DNA from: an uncultured Marinicella sp.
GTDB taxonomy: Bacteria > Pseudomonadota > Gammaproteobacteria > Xanthomonadales > Marinicellaceae
Direction: 5' to 3'
Assembly: GCA_947502925.1 (NCBI GenBank)
Contig: CANNBS010000001.1
Coordinates: forward strand, 496,001 to 560,000
DNA: 64,000 bases
The first letter of the stretch is position 1. Every line of letters starts with the position of its first letter. The notes below the pieces were generated by a model. The model had not been told where the DNA came from. It ran no database searches and saw only the letters and a program-made list of their open reading frames with translations. Both the position numbers and the translations under genes were made by a program. This document shows positions 28,535 to 37,319 of the stretch, piece after piece.

Positions 28535-29842
28535 TTATTCTATGAGTATATTCACAATCTTTTGCCGGTCTTCAGACAGCTCTGATTCTTGTTTTAATAA
28601 ATCGTCCATTTTACGGTAAGCATGTAACACCGTGGTATGATCCCGACCACCAAATAGCTCACCGATTTCAGGGTAACTTTTATCTGTTAACTCTTTACTG
28701 AGAAACATGGCCATTTGTCTGGGTCTGACAATGGAACGTTTTCTGCTTTTACCCAAAAGTTCTGATAATTTAACATTGTAATATTGTGCCGTTGATTTTT
28801 GGATATTTTCGACAGAAACAATTTGATGATTAACTTTAAACAGCTCTTTTAGGATTTGTTTGGTGTATTGTAAATCAATTTTTTTCCGGGTGAAATTGGC
28901 ATTGGCTTTTAAGGTACTTAAAGCACCTTCTAATTCCCGGATATTGGAATTAAGTTGCTTGGCGATAAAATGTGCCACCTCATCACAAATATCAACATTA
29001 ATCATGGCGGCTTTTTCTTTTAATATCGCCACACGTGTTTCATAATCCGGTGGATCAATGGGTACCGAAATGCCCCACCCTAAGCGAGATTTAAGCCGGG
29101 ATTCTAAACCATTAACTTCTTTTGGATAGCGGTCACAGGTAATAATAACCCGCTTTTGTCCTTCTAATAAATAATTAAAGGTATGAAAAAACTCTTCCTG
29201 GGAGCGTTCTTTTCGGGCAAAAAACTGAATATCATCAATCAACAAAGCCGTCACAGATCGATATTTTTGTTTAAAGGCATCCATGGATTTTTGCTGAATG
29301 GCTTTCACCATCTGATTCACATAGATTTCTGAATGCAAATAACACACCACTTCTTTTGGGTTGTTCTTTTTGATTTCATTGCCAATGGCATGCAGTAAAT
29401 GAGTTTTTCCCAAGCCGGTACTACCATAAATTAAAAGCGGATTATTGTCCTCAACCCGTGTGGCTGTGGCTGTTTGTAACGAAGCCGCTAAAGCGATGGT
29501 GTTGGATCGTCCCTCAATAAAATTAGCAAAGGTGAAACGCGGATCTAAATGATCATTTATTTTAATCCGTGATGGTTTGTTTTTTGTTGGCGACGTGGTT
29601 TGTGGTTGACTGTTTATTTGTTTGAGTTTTAACTGAACATCCATGTCCTCTCCGGATATCTCTTTTAAAACAGCTTTAATATAAGTGAGAAAATGACTGC
29701 GAATCTTGTTCAGAATGATATCATTAGATGCTTCTAAGGTAATGGAGTCATGCATTAATTGAACGTCCAGTGGCCTAATCCACAACGTAACTTGATCCTT
29801 CGGTAACACTGTTTCTAAGCGCTTAAGACAATTTTCCCACAT
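28535..29842 (-). CDS. dnaA: Chromosomal replication initiator DnaA
   Basis: 435 residues. Domain I (1-80) starts MWENCLKRLETVL. A short linker precedes the AAA+ domain III with Walker A YGSTGLGKTHLLHAIG, Walker B ALLIDDIQFFA and sensor motifs. Domain IV carries the DNA-binding signature FGGRDHTTVLHAYRK. It melts oriC after binding ATP and DnaA boxes. ATG at 29842. It diverges from rpmH. Confidence 0.98.
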   Translation of the reverse strand: MWENCLKRLETVLPKDQVTLWIRPLDVQLMHDSITLEASNDIILNKIRSHFLTYIKAVLKEISGEDMDVQLKLKQINSQPQTTSPTKNKPSRIKINDHLDPRFTFANFIEGRSNTIALAASLQTATATRVEDNNPLLIYGSTGLGKTHLLHAIGNEIKKNNPKEVVCYLHSEIYVNQMVKAIQQKSMDAFKQKYRSVTALLIDDIQFFARKERSQEEFFHTFNYLLEGQKRVIITCDRYPKEVNGLESRLKSRLGWGISVPIDPPDYETRVAILKEKAAMINVDICDEVAHFIAKQLNSNIRELEGALSTLKANANFTRKKIDLQYTKQILKELFKVNHQIVSVENIQKSTAQYYNVKLSELLGKSRKRSIVRPRQMAMFLSKELTDKSYPEIGELFGGRDHTTVLHAYRKMDDLLKQESELSEDRQKIVNILIE

Positions 29843-29936
29843 GGTTTATTCGATAATCAGAAAAGAACAAAAATACAGACAGCCAAGTATAGCAAGATTG
29901 ACCTGGAATTGATATTCCAATCAACGTTCGATTGTT

Positions 29937-29992
29937 TGGCTTGAAGGCAATAAATAAAGCTTTAAATGCCTTGAAAATCAAGCCAAAAAGAT
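29937..29992. repeat. Large interrupted inverted repeat between dnaA and rpmH
   Basis: TTTGGCTTGA at the left pairs with TCAAGCCAAA at the right (10 bp). Inside it, AGGCA pairs with TGCCT, with a TTAAA-rich loop and a 6-nt asymmetry. A smaller dyad GGAAT-TGAT-ATTCC lies just leftward near 29911. It sits upstream of dnaA in a divergent promoter gap, so a regulatory or structural role is possible. Confidence 0.5.
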
Positions 29993-30098
29993 TTAAACTT
30001 GCCGACCTTTTTAGCCGGTGGATAAATTGACTTATCTCACCGTTGCTGCATTGTCAGGTACAAGATGTACTCAAACATGATTATTTAGGTGACACAAC

Positions 30099-30233
30099 AT
30101 GAAAAGAACTTACCAACCAAGTAAAACAAAACGCGCCAGAACACATGGCTTTCGTGCCCGCATGAAAACCCGTGGTGGACGCGCTGTCATTAATGCACGC
30201 CGCGCCAAGGGCAGAAAAAGACTGGCTGCTTAA
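30099..30233 (+). CDS. rpmH: 50S ribosomal protein L34
   Basis: 44 residues, highly basic, beginning [18 protein letters not shown] and containing [18 protein letters not shown]. Length and sequence match bacterial L34. It begins the rpmH-rnpA-yidC-mnmE run, and its position opposite dnaA is the standard origin-region order. Component of the large ribosomal subunit. Confidence 0.98.
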   Translation: MKRTYQPSKTKRARTHGFRARMKTRGGRAVINARRAKGRKRLAA

Positions 30234-30292
30234 TAAAAGATATCTGGCTTAGGTATCACCGGGTGTGAAGGTATAAATTACAAAGGTGTGCC

Positions 30293-30625
30293 TTGCAACG
30301 ATTAACCAAACACCAAAGAATCAGAACCCGACCCGAATACGGTCGGGTTTTTAATCAGTCCAAGAAAATTCACTCCCCTCATTTCAAATTAATGGTTCAT
30401 TGGACCATGCAAGATCAGCCGGCGAGATTGGGTTTGATTATCAGTAAAAAAGCAGCCCCAAAAGCGGTGGACAGAAACCGAATTAAACGACTTGTGAGGG
30501 AATCTTTTCGCCAACAACAATCGCTCAAATCAGCCGATTATGTGGTGATGGCAAAACCTTCAGTTAAACAATTAACCAACCAACAAGTGTTTGAATCCTT
30601 ACAACACTTATGGCAGCGGATTTAA
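30293..30625 (+). CDS. rnpA: Ribonuclease P protein component
   Basis: 110 residues. Protein cofactor of RNase P, which trims tRNA 5' leaders. The RNR signature is in KAVDRNRIKRLVRESFR, and the N-terminal TRPEYGRVFNQSKK fits the family. The start is TTG, supported by AAAGG eight bases upstream and the absence of a better in-frame ATG. There is no yidD between rnpA and yidC; yidC begins 4 nt later. Confidence 0.96.
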   Translation: MQRLTKHQRIRTRPEYGRVFNQSKKIHSPHFKLMVHWTMQDQPARLGLIISKKAAPKAVDRNRIKRLVRESFRQQQSLKSADYVVMAKPSVKQLTNQQVFESLQHLWQRI

Positions 30626-30629
30626 GAGA

Positions 30630-32381
30630 ATGAATAATCAAAAAAATATTTACCTCATAATTATGATGTTTTTAGGTTTTTTGTTGTATGTGCAATGGCA
30701 AAAAGACTATTCAGTGACTGATGAATCAACCGAACAACAACAAAGCCAACAAAACACATCGACTCAAATTGATTCAGACACCCCCGCAGCGGTAAAAGAA
30801 ACACCCATAACAGCCAATGATGCGGATATCCCCAAACCCACTGCACCTGTTAATAATGGACAAACACCGGACATTCAAAGTACCCAGTCAAGTCCAACAG
30901 AGATCATCAGCACGGTTGAAACACCCCTGCTCACATTACAATTTTCAGCGCAAGGCGGGGCGCTGGTATATGCTGAATTAAAACAATACCCTTTAAAAAA
31001 GAATGAGGCTAAAAATGTCATTTTAATGGACTATCGTGACCAGCCATACCGGGCTGAATCCGGATTGGTGGGGGAACAAATAAACTTTACCCATAAGGAT
31101 ATTTTTTACACCGATCAAGGTGATTTAACACTCAGCAATACCCCTGAACAACTGGTACTTAAAACCAACAAACAAGGCGCCACCCTTACCAAAACCTATT
31201 ATATCGATCCGCAAAGTTATGAAATTAAAGTCACCCAACAGGTCGATAATCAAACCGGACAAACCATTAATTTAAGCGATTACCAACAAATCAAACGTAA
31301 TAACCCCTGGAAAGATGCATCACCTTCATTCACTGATGCCGGGCGTTATTCATTTAAAGGTGTGGGCTATTTCGATATTGAAAATGGTTATGAAACATTG
31401 GATTTTGATGATTTACAGGATGAAAAAATCAACAAAACCATGGGTCCCGGTGCCTGGATTGCCATGGTTCAGCATTATTTTTTTACCGGTATTGTACCTG
31501 AAGCGGAGCAGGTTAATATTCAAACCCAGTACACCGCAGGCAGTCGCTATCCGTATTTAATTCGTTATATTGCCCCGGCCAAAACCATTGCTTCAGGTAG
31601 CCAGTCCGAGTTTAATTCAACCTGGTTTGTAGGACCAAAACTACAAGATGAACTACCGGCTGTTGCCCGGGGTCTTGATTTAACCGTGGACTACGGAGTC
31701 TTTACCGCCATTTCAAAGCCCTTGTTCTGGTTACTGGAAAAAATTCACGGCTTTGTCGGTAACTGGGGTTGGGCCATTGTGTTATTAACCATTCTCATTA
31801 AATTGGTGTTCTTTAAACTCTCAGAAGCCCAATATAAATCCATGGCACGCATGCGCCAACTGCAACCCCGGATTAAAACCCTGAAAGACCGTTATAAAGA
31901 TGATAAACCCAAGTTTAATCAGGAAATGATGGCCTTGTATCAAAAAGAAAAGGTGAATCCTTTGGGTGGTTGTCTGCCGATTCTAATCCAGATTCCGGTG
32001 TTTATTGCACTGTATTGGGTGTTACTGGAATCAGTCGAATTACGTCAGGCCCCTTTTATCTTATGGATTCAGGACTTATCCAGTCCGGACCCTTATTTTA
32101 TCTTACCGGCCATTAACGCCATTGCCATGGTGATGACACAACGCTTGTCCCCGACACCGGGCATGGATCCGATGCAGCAAAAAATCATGAAGTTTATGCC
32201 GATTGCATTTTCTATCATGTTTGCCTTCTTCCAGGCGGGTCTGGTCTTGTATTGGGCGCTAAACTCAGTGTTGTCATTAGGTCAGCAATGGGTGATTACC
32301 CGACGCATTGAAGCCCAGGGCAACACCCAGCCTGTTAAAACCAAAAAAACAGATAAAAAGCAAGACAATAAAGAAGATTAA
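30630..32381 (+). CDS. yidC: Membrane protein insertase YidC
   Basis: About 583 residues. An N-terminal helix (NIYLIIMMFLGFLLYVQW), a Gln/Thr-rich linker, the large periplasmic beta-sandwich domain (about 90-335) and the conserved five-helix insertase core (about 350-565). The core has KLSEAQYKSMARMRQLQP, NPLGGCLPILIQIPVFIALY and a Lys-rich C-terminal tail that can contact ribosomes. It inserts membrane proteins with or without SecYEG. ATG at 30630 (MNNQKN) is chosen because the upstream in-frame extension lies inside rnpA. Confidence 0.97.
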   Translation: MNNQKNIYLIIMMFLGFLLYVQWQKDYSVTDESTEQQQSQQNTSTQIDSDTPAAVKETPITANDADIPKPTAPVNNGQTPDIQSTQSSPTEIISTVETPLLTLQFSAQGGALVYAELKQYPLKKNEAKNVILMDYRDQPYRAESGLVGEQINFTHKDIFYTDQGDLTLSNTPEQLVLKTNKQGATLTKTYYIDPQSYEIKVTQQVDNQTGQTINLSDYQQIKRNNPWKDASPSFTDAGRYSFKGVGYFDIENGYETLDFDDLQDEKINKTMGPGAWIAMVQHYFFTGIVPEAEQVNIQTQYTAGSRYPYLIRYIAPAKTIASGSQSEFNSTWFVGPKLQDELPAVARGLDLTVDYGVFTAISKPLFWLLEKIHGFVGNWGWAIVLLTILIKLVFFKLSEAQYKSMARMRQLQPRIKTLKDRYKDDKPKFNQEMMALYQKEKVNPLGGCLPILIQIPVFIALYWVLLESVELRQAPFILWIQDLSSPDPYFILPAINAIAMVMTQRLSPTPGMDPMQQKIMKFMPIAFSIMFAFFQAGLVLYWALNSVLSLGQQWVITRRIEAQGNTQPVKTKKTDKKQDNKED

Positions 32382-32386
32382 AGATT

Positions 32387-33706
32387 ATGAATCCACATAA
32401 CGACACCATCGCGGCCATTGCCACAGCGCCGGGTACCGGTGGTGTCGGTATTATTCGGATTTCCGGTTCAGATGCGTTTGAAATCGCCGGTCGCTTAGCG
32501 AATAACACTCATTTTAAACCCCGTTTTGCCCATTTCAGAGAATTTTTTAATGCTGAACAACAGCTGATAGACAGTGGTTTGTTGCTGTATTTTCCGGGGC
32601 CTGGTTCTTTTACCGGTGAAGATGTGGTAGAAGTTCAGGCCCACGGTGGTCATGTTGTTATGCATATGCTGCTGGCAGAAATTATTCGATTGGGTGCGCG
32701 CATGGCCAGACCGGGAGAATTTTCAGAGCGGGCTTTTCTCAATGAAAAAATGGATTTGGTACAAGCCGAAGCCATTGCCGATTTAATTTCAGGTGGCTCT
32801 GAACAAGCGGTTTTAGCCTCGCAACGGTCCTTACAGGGTGAGTTTTCAGCCCACATTAATGCCTTATTAAAGCAACTGATTGAAACCCGGGTGTGGATTG
32901 AATCGGCCATTGATTTTCCTGAAGAAGAAATAGATTTTCTGGCCGATCAACAGCTCAGAACGCAATTGTCTGCATTGAATCAAGCCCTGATAAACGTCCT
33001 GGAAAAAACCCAGACAGGTGTGGTCCTTAATCAGGGCATCAGCATCGCCATCATCGGTGCGCCGAATGTCGGTAAATCATCGATCTTAAATGCCCTCACC
33101 GAAGAACAGACGGCCATTATTTCCGATATTGCCGGCACCACACGTGATGTGATTAAAGCCGATATTTTAATCCATGGCATACCGGTGAAACTGGTGGATA
33201 CCGCGGGCATTCGGGAAAGTGATGATCCGATAGAACAACAGGGTATCGAACGGGCACGGGCGGTGCAAGCCAGCTGTGATGTGATCGTTACGGTATATGA
33301 TGGCAGCCGGGTTATTGAACAGATAGCTCAAACCAGACCCAACGAATTATCCGTGCTGAATAAAATTGATCGATTACATCCGGATAACCAGAACCTGAAA
33401 GTCGATGCGCACATGTCGGCAAAAACCGGCGAAGGACTGGATGGGTTTAAACAACAGATTATTGCTTTGGTTTCAAAGGGTGATATCAGTGAAGACACCT
33501 TTACCGCCCGCCAGCGACACATTGAACAATTAAAATTGACCCAACAACATGTGGCCACAGCCGAGCAGCATCTGGCGGATAACATCGGTGAACTGGCCGC
33601 CGAAGAATTACGTCTGGCGCAAGCGGCGCTGAATGCCATCACCGGTGAATTTACTTCTGATGATTTACTCGGTGAAATTTTTTCCAGTTTTTGTATCGGT
33701 AAATAA
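32387..33706 (+). CDS. mnmE: tRNA uridine-5-carboxymethylaminomethyl modification GTPase
   Basis: 439 residues. With MnmG it modifies U34 of certain tRNAs, including tRNA-Lys(UUU), which this window also encodes. The N-terminal folate-binding domain opens DTIAAIATAPGTGGVGIIRI. The helical domain encloses a G domain with GAPNVGKSS, the DIAGTTRDV switch, DTAG and NKID. The C-terminal catalytic motif is FCIGK. It follows yidC by 5 nt. Confidence 0.98.
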   Translation: MNPHNDTIAAIATAPGTGGVGIIRISGSDAFEIAGRLANNTHFKPRFAHFREFFNAEQQLIDSGLLLYFPGPGSFTGEDVVEVQAHGGHVVMHMLLAEIIRLGARMARPGEFSERAFLNEKMDLVQAEAIADLISGGSEQAVLASQRSLQGEFSAHINALLKQLIETRVWIESAIDFPEEEIDFLADQQLRTQLSALNQALINVLEKTQTGVVLNQGISIAIIGAPNVGKSSILNALTEEQTAIISDIAGTTRDVIKADILIHGIPVKLVDTAGIRESDDPIEQQGIERARAVQASCDVIVTVYDGSRVIEQIAQTRPNELSVLNKIDRLHPDNQNLKVDAHMSAKTGEGLDGFKQQIIALVSKGDISEDTFTARQRHIEQLKLTQQHVATAEQHLADNIGELAAEELRLAQAALNAITGEFTSDDLLGEIFSSFCIGK

Positions 33707-33760
33707 CAAGACCCGTAACAGATTCTTTTTTCTTCCTTAATCTTGTGCCATGATAAGCAC

Positions 33761-35161
33761 ATGGCCTTTAGATCGATTCAAACCAAAACCTTTTTCTTGC
33801 TGCTCGGTATGACCTTGAGTATGGCACTGGTGCTGGTATTAACCATATCATTAAGTTTTGACCGCGGCTTTAGCCGCTATAAAAAAAACATATATGCCGA
33901 ATTAAACCAACAGGTGGTGGATCAACTGGCGCGTTTTTATCAACAACATGGTGATTGGACACGAATCAAAAACGAACGGGGTTTATGGCATCAAATTCTT
34001 ATCAGCAGCTTAATCGAACAAGAAGGTCAGGATACGGTCAGACGCCGGCCGGTAAACCGCAAACATTTTAAATATCACACCTTATTAACGGTGGATAAAA
34101 ACCGGGTGATTGGTCACCCATTACATCATCACCCGAAAATGATGGATTTACCGATTAGGATAAATTCTCAGTTGGTGGGTTATTTACGGGTGCCGGACAG
34201 CACCACTTTCATCAATAAAATCGACCGTAGTTTTAATCATACCATGCAAAAATGGTTTTACGTTCTGTTGTTGGTGGCGCTGGTGTTAACTTTATTGCTA
34301 AGCTGGCCTATTTCAGGCTATTTTACCCGCCCCATACGGCGATTGAATCAACATGTCAAAACGCTCACTGAGGGTCAATATGGTGATACAGTTAATTTTC
34401 GTCGCCGCGATGAACTCGGGCGACTGGCATCCAATTTAAGCCAACTCAGCCAGACCCTAAAAGCTAATCAGACCACACAAAATCAACTGTTTACCGACAT
34501 TTCTCATGAGTTAAGAACCCCGGTATCGGTTTTACAGGCACAAATTGAAGCGATACAGGATGGTATTAAGTCTTATAATATTGAACAACTGAATAAATTG
34601 CATCAGCAGGTGATGACCTTGTCGTTACTGATTAATGACATTCAGGATCTGGCCGGCTCGGAAATGGGTGCTTTACAATACCGCAAAAACCCGCTGAATA
34701 TCAGTGAATTGTTGACCACAGTATTGGCTGATTTTAAGGAAGAATTTAAACAAAAAAAAATTCAGCTAACATCCGATATTGAGAGCCATATTTTCATGAA
34801 AGGTGATGAATTAAGGTTACGACAACTCATTAACAACCTGATTAAAAACAGTTGTAATTACACCGATTCACCGGGCACCGTATCTGTACAGCTCAGCAGA
34901 CACGGACAAACCGTTAAGCTGCTGATTGAAGACAGTCCGCCGGGCGTTGAGCTACACCTACAAGAAGATATTTTTAAACGGCTGTATCGCATCAACCCCG
35001 ATCGCAATAAACAGTCTGGTGGTTTTGGCATAGGTCTGGCACTGGCTAAAAACATCGTGCAAGCTCATGGCGGTCAGATTAAGGCGTTAGATTCCACACT
35101 GGGTGGGCTGGCCATTGAGGTCATTTTGCCGTTAAATGAGGGTGATCACAATCATGTCTGA
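33761..35161 (+). CDS. Two-component sensor histidine kinase
   Basis: About 466 residues. Transmembrane helices at about 11-31 and 161-184 flank a periplasmic sensor region rich in His (GHPLHHHPKMM). Then come a HAMP segment (SGYFTRPIRRLNQHVKTL), the phosphoacceptor motif DISHELRTP, an N-box LINNLIKNSCNYT and a glycine-rich GGFGIGLALAKNIV. It resembles BaeS/CpxA-type kinases. The response regulator gene overlaps its end by 8 nt. The His cluster suggests metal sensing, which is inference. ATG at 33761 is chosen over a TTG 18 nt upstream. Confidence 0.94.
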   Translation: MAFRSIQTKTFFLLLGMTLSMALVLVLTISLSFDRGFSRYKKNIYAELNQQVVDQLARFYQQHGDWTRIKNERGLWHQILISSLIEQEGQDTVRRRPVNRKHFKYHTLLTVDKNRVIGHPLHHHPKMMDLPIRINSQLVGYLRVPDSTTFINKIDRSFNHTMQKWFYVLLLVALVLTLLLSWPISGYFTRPIRRLNQHVKTLTEGQYGDTVNFRRRDELGRLASNLSQLSQTLKANQTTQNQLFTDISHELRTPVSVLQAQIEAIQDGIKSYNIEQLNKLHQQVMTLSLLINDIQDLAGSEMGALQYRKNPLNISELLTTVLADFKEEFKQKKIQLTSDIESHIFMKGDELRLRQLINNLIKNSCNYTDSPGTVSVQLSRHGQTVKLLIEDSPPGVELHLQEDIFKRLYRINPDRNKQSGGFGIGLALAKNIVQAHGGQIKALDSTLGGLAIEVILPLNEGDHNHV

Positions 35162-35819
35162 ATCTGTATTAATCGTAGAAGATGAAGCTTCACTGGCAGA
35201 GCTGCTGGCAGCCTATCTGCAAAAAGAACAGTTAAGCAGCCACACCATTGGCCGTGGTGATGAAGTTTTGTCCTGGCTGAAAAGTCATCAGCCACAGGTG
35301 ATTATTATGGATTTGATGTTACCGGGTCAGGATGGTTTAAGTTTGACCCAGCAGATCAGAACATTCAGTGAAGTACCCATTATTATTACCACCGCGAAAG
35401 TGGCAGAAATTGATCGCTTACTGGGTCTTGAAACAGGTGCTGATGATTATGTTTGTAAACCTTATAGTCCGCGTGAGCTGGTGGCGCGGGTGAAAGTACA
35501 ATTACGACGCCACTCTGGCATTAATCAGCACAACAATGAGGACATTAAATTAAATCCCGATCAATTATCTGTGCGCTATGGTGAGAAAAAAATACAACTC
35601 ACCACCGTTGAATTTAATATGTTACAGGCCCTGTACCAGGCGAAAGCTCGGGTTCTGAGTCGTGATCAGCTAATGAACCGTGCTTATTCTGATTACCGGA
35701 TAATCTCTGATCGGACCATCGACAGTCACATTAAAAAAATCCGAAAAAAACTGAAAAAACTGGATGACCGGGAATTTATTCAATCCGTTTATGGCTTGGG
35801 TTATCAATATATCGGCTAA
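35154..35819 (+). CDS. OmpR-family response regulator
   Basis: About 221 residues. The receiver domain carries the acidic pair in VEDEAS, phosphoacceptor Asp53 in IIMDLMLPG and the lysine in YVCKPYSPREL. The C-terminal OmpR/PhoB winged helix has TTVEFNMLQAL, RVLSRDQLMNRAY and DRTIDSHIKKIRKKL. It is cotranscribed and probably translationally coupled with the kinase (ATGTCTGA overlap). The following Spy/CpxP-like gene is a plausible target, as in Cpx and Bae systems. Confidence 0.95.
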   Translation: MSESVLIVEDEASLAELLAAYLQKEQLSSHTIGRGDEVLSWLKSHQPQVIIMDLMLPGQDGLSLTQQIRTFSEVPIIITTAKVAEIDRLLGLETGADDYVCKPYSPRELVARVKVQLRRHSGINQHNNEDIKLNPDQLSVRYGEKKIQLTTVEFNMLQALYQAKARVLSRDQLMNRAYSDYRIISDRTIDSHIKKIRKKLKKLDDREFIQSVYGLGYQYIG

Positions 35820-35928
35820 ATAAATGAATATTTAAAACACCTGCATAATTTTTGCATATTCTTTAAATAAAATAGTTTATACATTGGACAGTATGTCAAT
35901 GAATTTAACCATTAAGCGGAGTAAAACC

Positions 35929-36279
35929 ATGAAAAAGTTAATTGTAATGAGTGTTCTGTTATTCAGCGGACTGGCACTGGCCGGACCGGAGCACAAACAC
36001 CATAAAGACCTTAATCTGACCGATGAGCAACGCAGTCAGGTGGAAGCCATTATGAAGAATAAGCATGAACGCATGCAACAGGTCCGTGAAGAGATTCGTC
36101 AGGATACCGAACGCCAACTGGCCGAGGTGCTGAACGATGAGCAAATGGAAACCTGGAAAGCCAAGCAGAAAAAACGTGCTAAAGCGATGAAGAAAAATAA
36201 GAAAAATAAGAAAAAAATGAAACATAAAAAGCAACATCGACGTGAACATAAGCGTTTAATGAAAGAAGATAATCAATAA
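35929..36279 (+). CDS. Spy/CpxP-like periplasmic LTxxQ protein
   Basis: About 116 residues. A signal peptide (VMSVLLFSGLALA-GPE) leads into a helical mature region with two LTxxQ-like motifs (LTDEQ and LNDEQ) and a very Lys-rich C-terminus. The N-terminal HKHHKD could bind metal. Proteins of this type are ATP-independent periplasmic chaperones or stress feedback sensors. GGAG precedes the ATG. It lies 110 nt after the response regulator gene, supporting a stress-response module. The Lys-rich tail is longer than in E. coli Spy. Confidence 0.85.
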   Translation: MKKLIVMSVLLFSGLALAGPEHKHHKDLNLTDEQRSQVEAIMKNKHERMQQVREEIRQDTERQLAEVLNDEQMETWKAKQKKRAKAMKKNKKNKKKMKHKKQHRREHKRLMKEDNQ

Positions 36280-36300
36280 ACGCCCATTTTAATAAACCCA

Positions 36301-36330
36301 TAACGCCACCCATCAGGTGGCGTTTTTTTA
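36301..36330 (+). terminator. Rho-independent terminator after the Spy-like gene
   Basis: A 9-bp stem AACGCCACC / GGTGGCGTT with loop CATCA is followed by seven T. Confidence 0.92.
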
Positions 36331-36347
36331 TGTCTTCAGACAGAAAT

Positions 36348-36356
36348 TGCTATAAT
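36348..36356 (+). promoter_or_regulatory. Extended -10 promoter TGCTATAAT
   Basis: TG-C-TATAAT is a perfect extended -10, 21 nt before the VOC-family gene start. The same 9-mer recurs at 48735 and 58824 in this window. Confidence 0.6.
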
Positions 36357-36376
36357 GATTGATTTGTAGGGGATAA

Positions 36377-36751
36377 ATGATGAAATTAGGCGCTTTTTCT
36401 GTGAGTTTACCGGTTAAAAATTTAGCCAAATCGAAAGAGTTCTATAAGCATTTAGGCTTTGAGCAATTTGCAGGTGATGGTCAACATTATCTGATTATGA
36501 AAAATCAAGAGACCCTGATTGGCTTGTTTGAAAACATGTTTGAAGAAACATTACTGACATTCAATCCCGGCTGGGATCAGTCAGCCAATCAATTAGAGGA
36601 TTATGATGATGTCAGAGCAATTCAGCAAAAATTGATGGATGAAAACATCAAATTAGAGCGCCATTGTGACTCGCAAAGCCAAGGCCCTGCCAGCATAGTG
36701 GTCAAAGATCCGGACGGTCATACGATATTAATCGATCAGCATGTCGAATAA
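36377..36751 (+). CDS. VOC (glyoxalase/dioxygenase) superfamily protein
   Basis: 124 residues with two beta-alpha-beta-beta-beta modules. SVSLPVKNLAKSKEFYKHLGFEQF is the typical opening (read here in part), and VVKDPDGHTILIDQ the closing strand. The metal ligands usual for glyoxalase I are not all evident, so a specific activity is not assigned; related small VOC proteins include antibiotic-binding and uncharacterised members. The start at 36377 has AGGGG upstream. It overlaps the tag gene by 11 nt. Confidence 0.9.
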   Translation: MMKLGAFSVSLPVKNLAKSKEFYKHLGFEQFAGDGQHYLIMKNQETLIGLFENMFEETLLTFNPGWDQSANQLEDYDDVRAIQQKLMDENIKLERHCDSQSQGPASIVVKDPDGHTILIDQHVE

Positions 36752-37319
36752 GCAGCGCTGTCAATGGGCGCACAATGCCACATCCTTAGAAAAAGAATAC
36801 CATGATTATGAATGGGGACAGCCGGTTTATGATGATAAAAAATGGTTTGAGTTTTTGCTGTTGGAAGGCGCGCAGGCGGGATTAAGCTGGTCCACCATCC
36901 TGCATAAACGCGAAGGTTACAAAAAAGCCTTTGCTGGTTTTGATTTTGAACAGGTGGCTCAATTTACTGAAGACGATCAGGCACGATTAAAAGAAAACGC
37001 AAGTATCGTCAGAAACCGGCTTAAAATTGCATCCGCTGTCAGCAATGCACGGGCCTTTATCAAAGTACGCCAGGAGTTTGGCAGCTTTAACGACTATATC
37101 TGGCAATTTGTGGATGGAAAGCCGATAATCAATCATTGGTCTGAGCCCGGGCAGGTTCCTGTCACCACCCGCGAATCCGATGCCTTAAGCCGTGACCTAA
37201 AAAAACGCGGCTTTAAATTTGTCGGTAGCACCATTTGTTATGCACTGATGCAGGCCACCGGTCTGGTCAACGACCACACCACCGATTGTTTTTGTTACGA
37301 TAAATCCTTAAGGAGTTAA
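36741..37319 (+). CDS. tag: DNA-3-methyladenine glycosylase I
   Basis: 192 residues of the HhH superfamily Tag enzyme, which removes 3-methyladenine from alkylated DNA. Family marks are CQWAHNA, YHDYEWGQPVYDDKKWFEFL, LEGAQAGLSWSTIL and the zinc-binding end (HTTDCFC with Cys7 and the early His). Length agrees with E. coli Tag (187). It overlaps the VOC gene. With ogt at 5590, the window has two alkylation-repair genes, not adjacent. Confidence 0.96.
   Translation: MSNKQRCQWAHNATSLEKEYHDYEWGQPVYDDKKWFEFLLLEGAQAGLSWSTILHKREGYKKAFAGFDFEQVAQFTEDDQARLKENASIVRNRLKIASAVSNARAFIKVRQEFGSFNDYIWQFVDGKPIINHWSEPGQVPVTTRESDALSRDLKKRGFKFVGSTICYALMQATGLVNDHTTDCFCYDKSLRS

Noticed and set aside
29843..30098. 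oriC between dnaA and rpmH
   Set aside because: No perfect DnaA box there, only one near-match, while the dnaA-dnaN gap has two perfect and two near-match boxes; it may still contribute.
33328..33762. Minus-strand frame opposite mnmE
   Set aside because: Covers the conserved mnmE C-terminus; no ribosome site, Cys/Ser-rich shadow.
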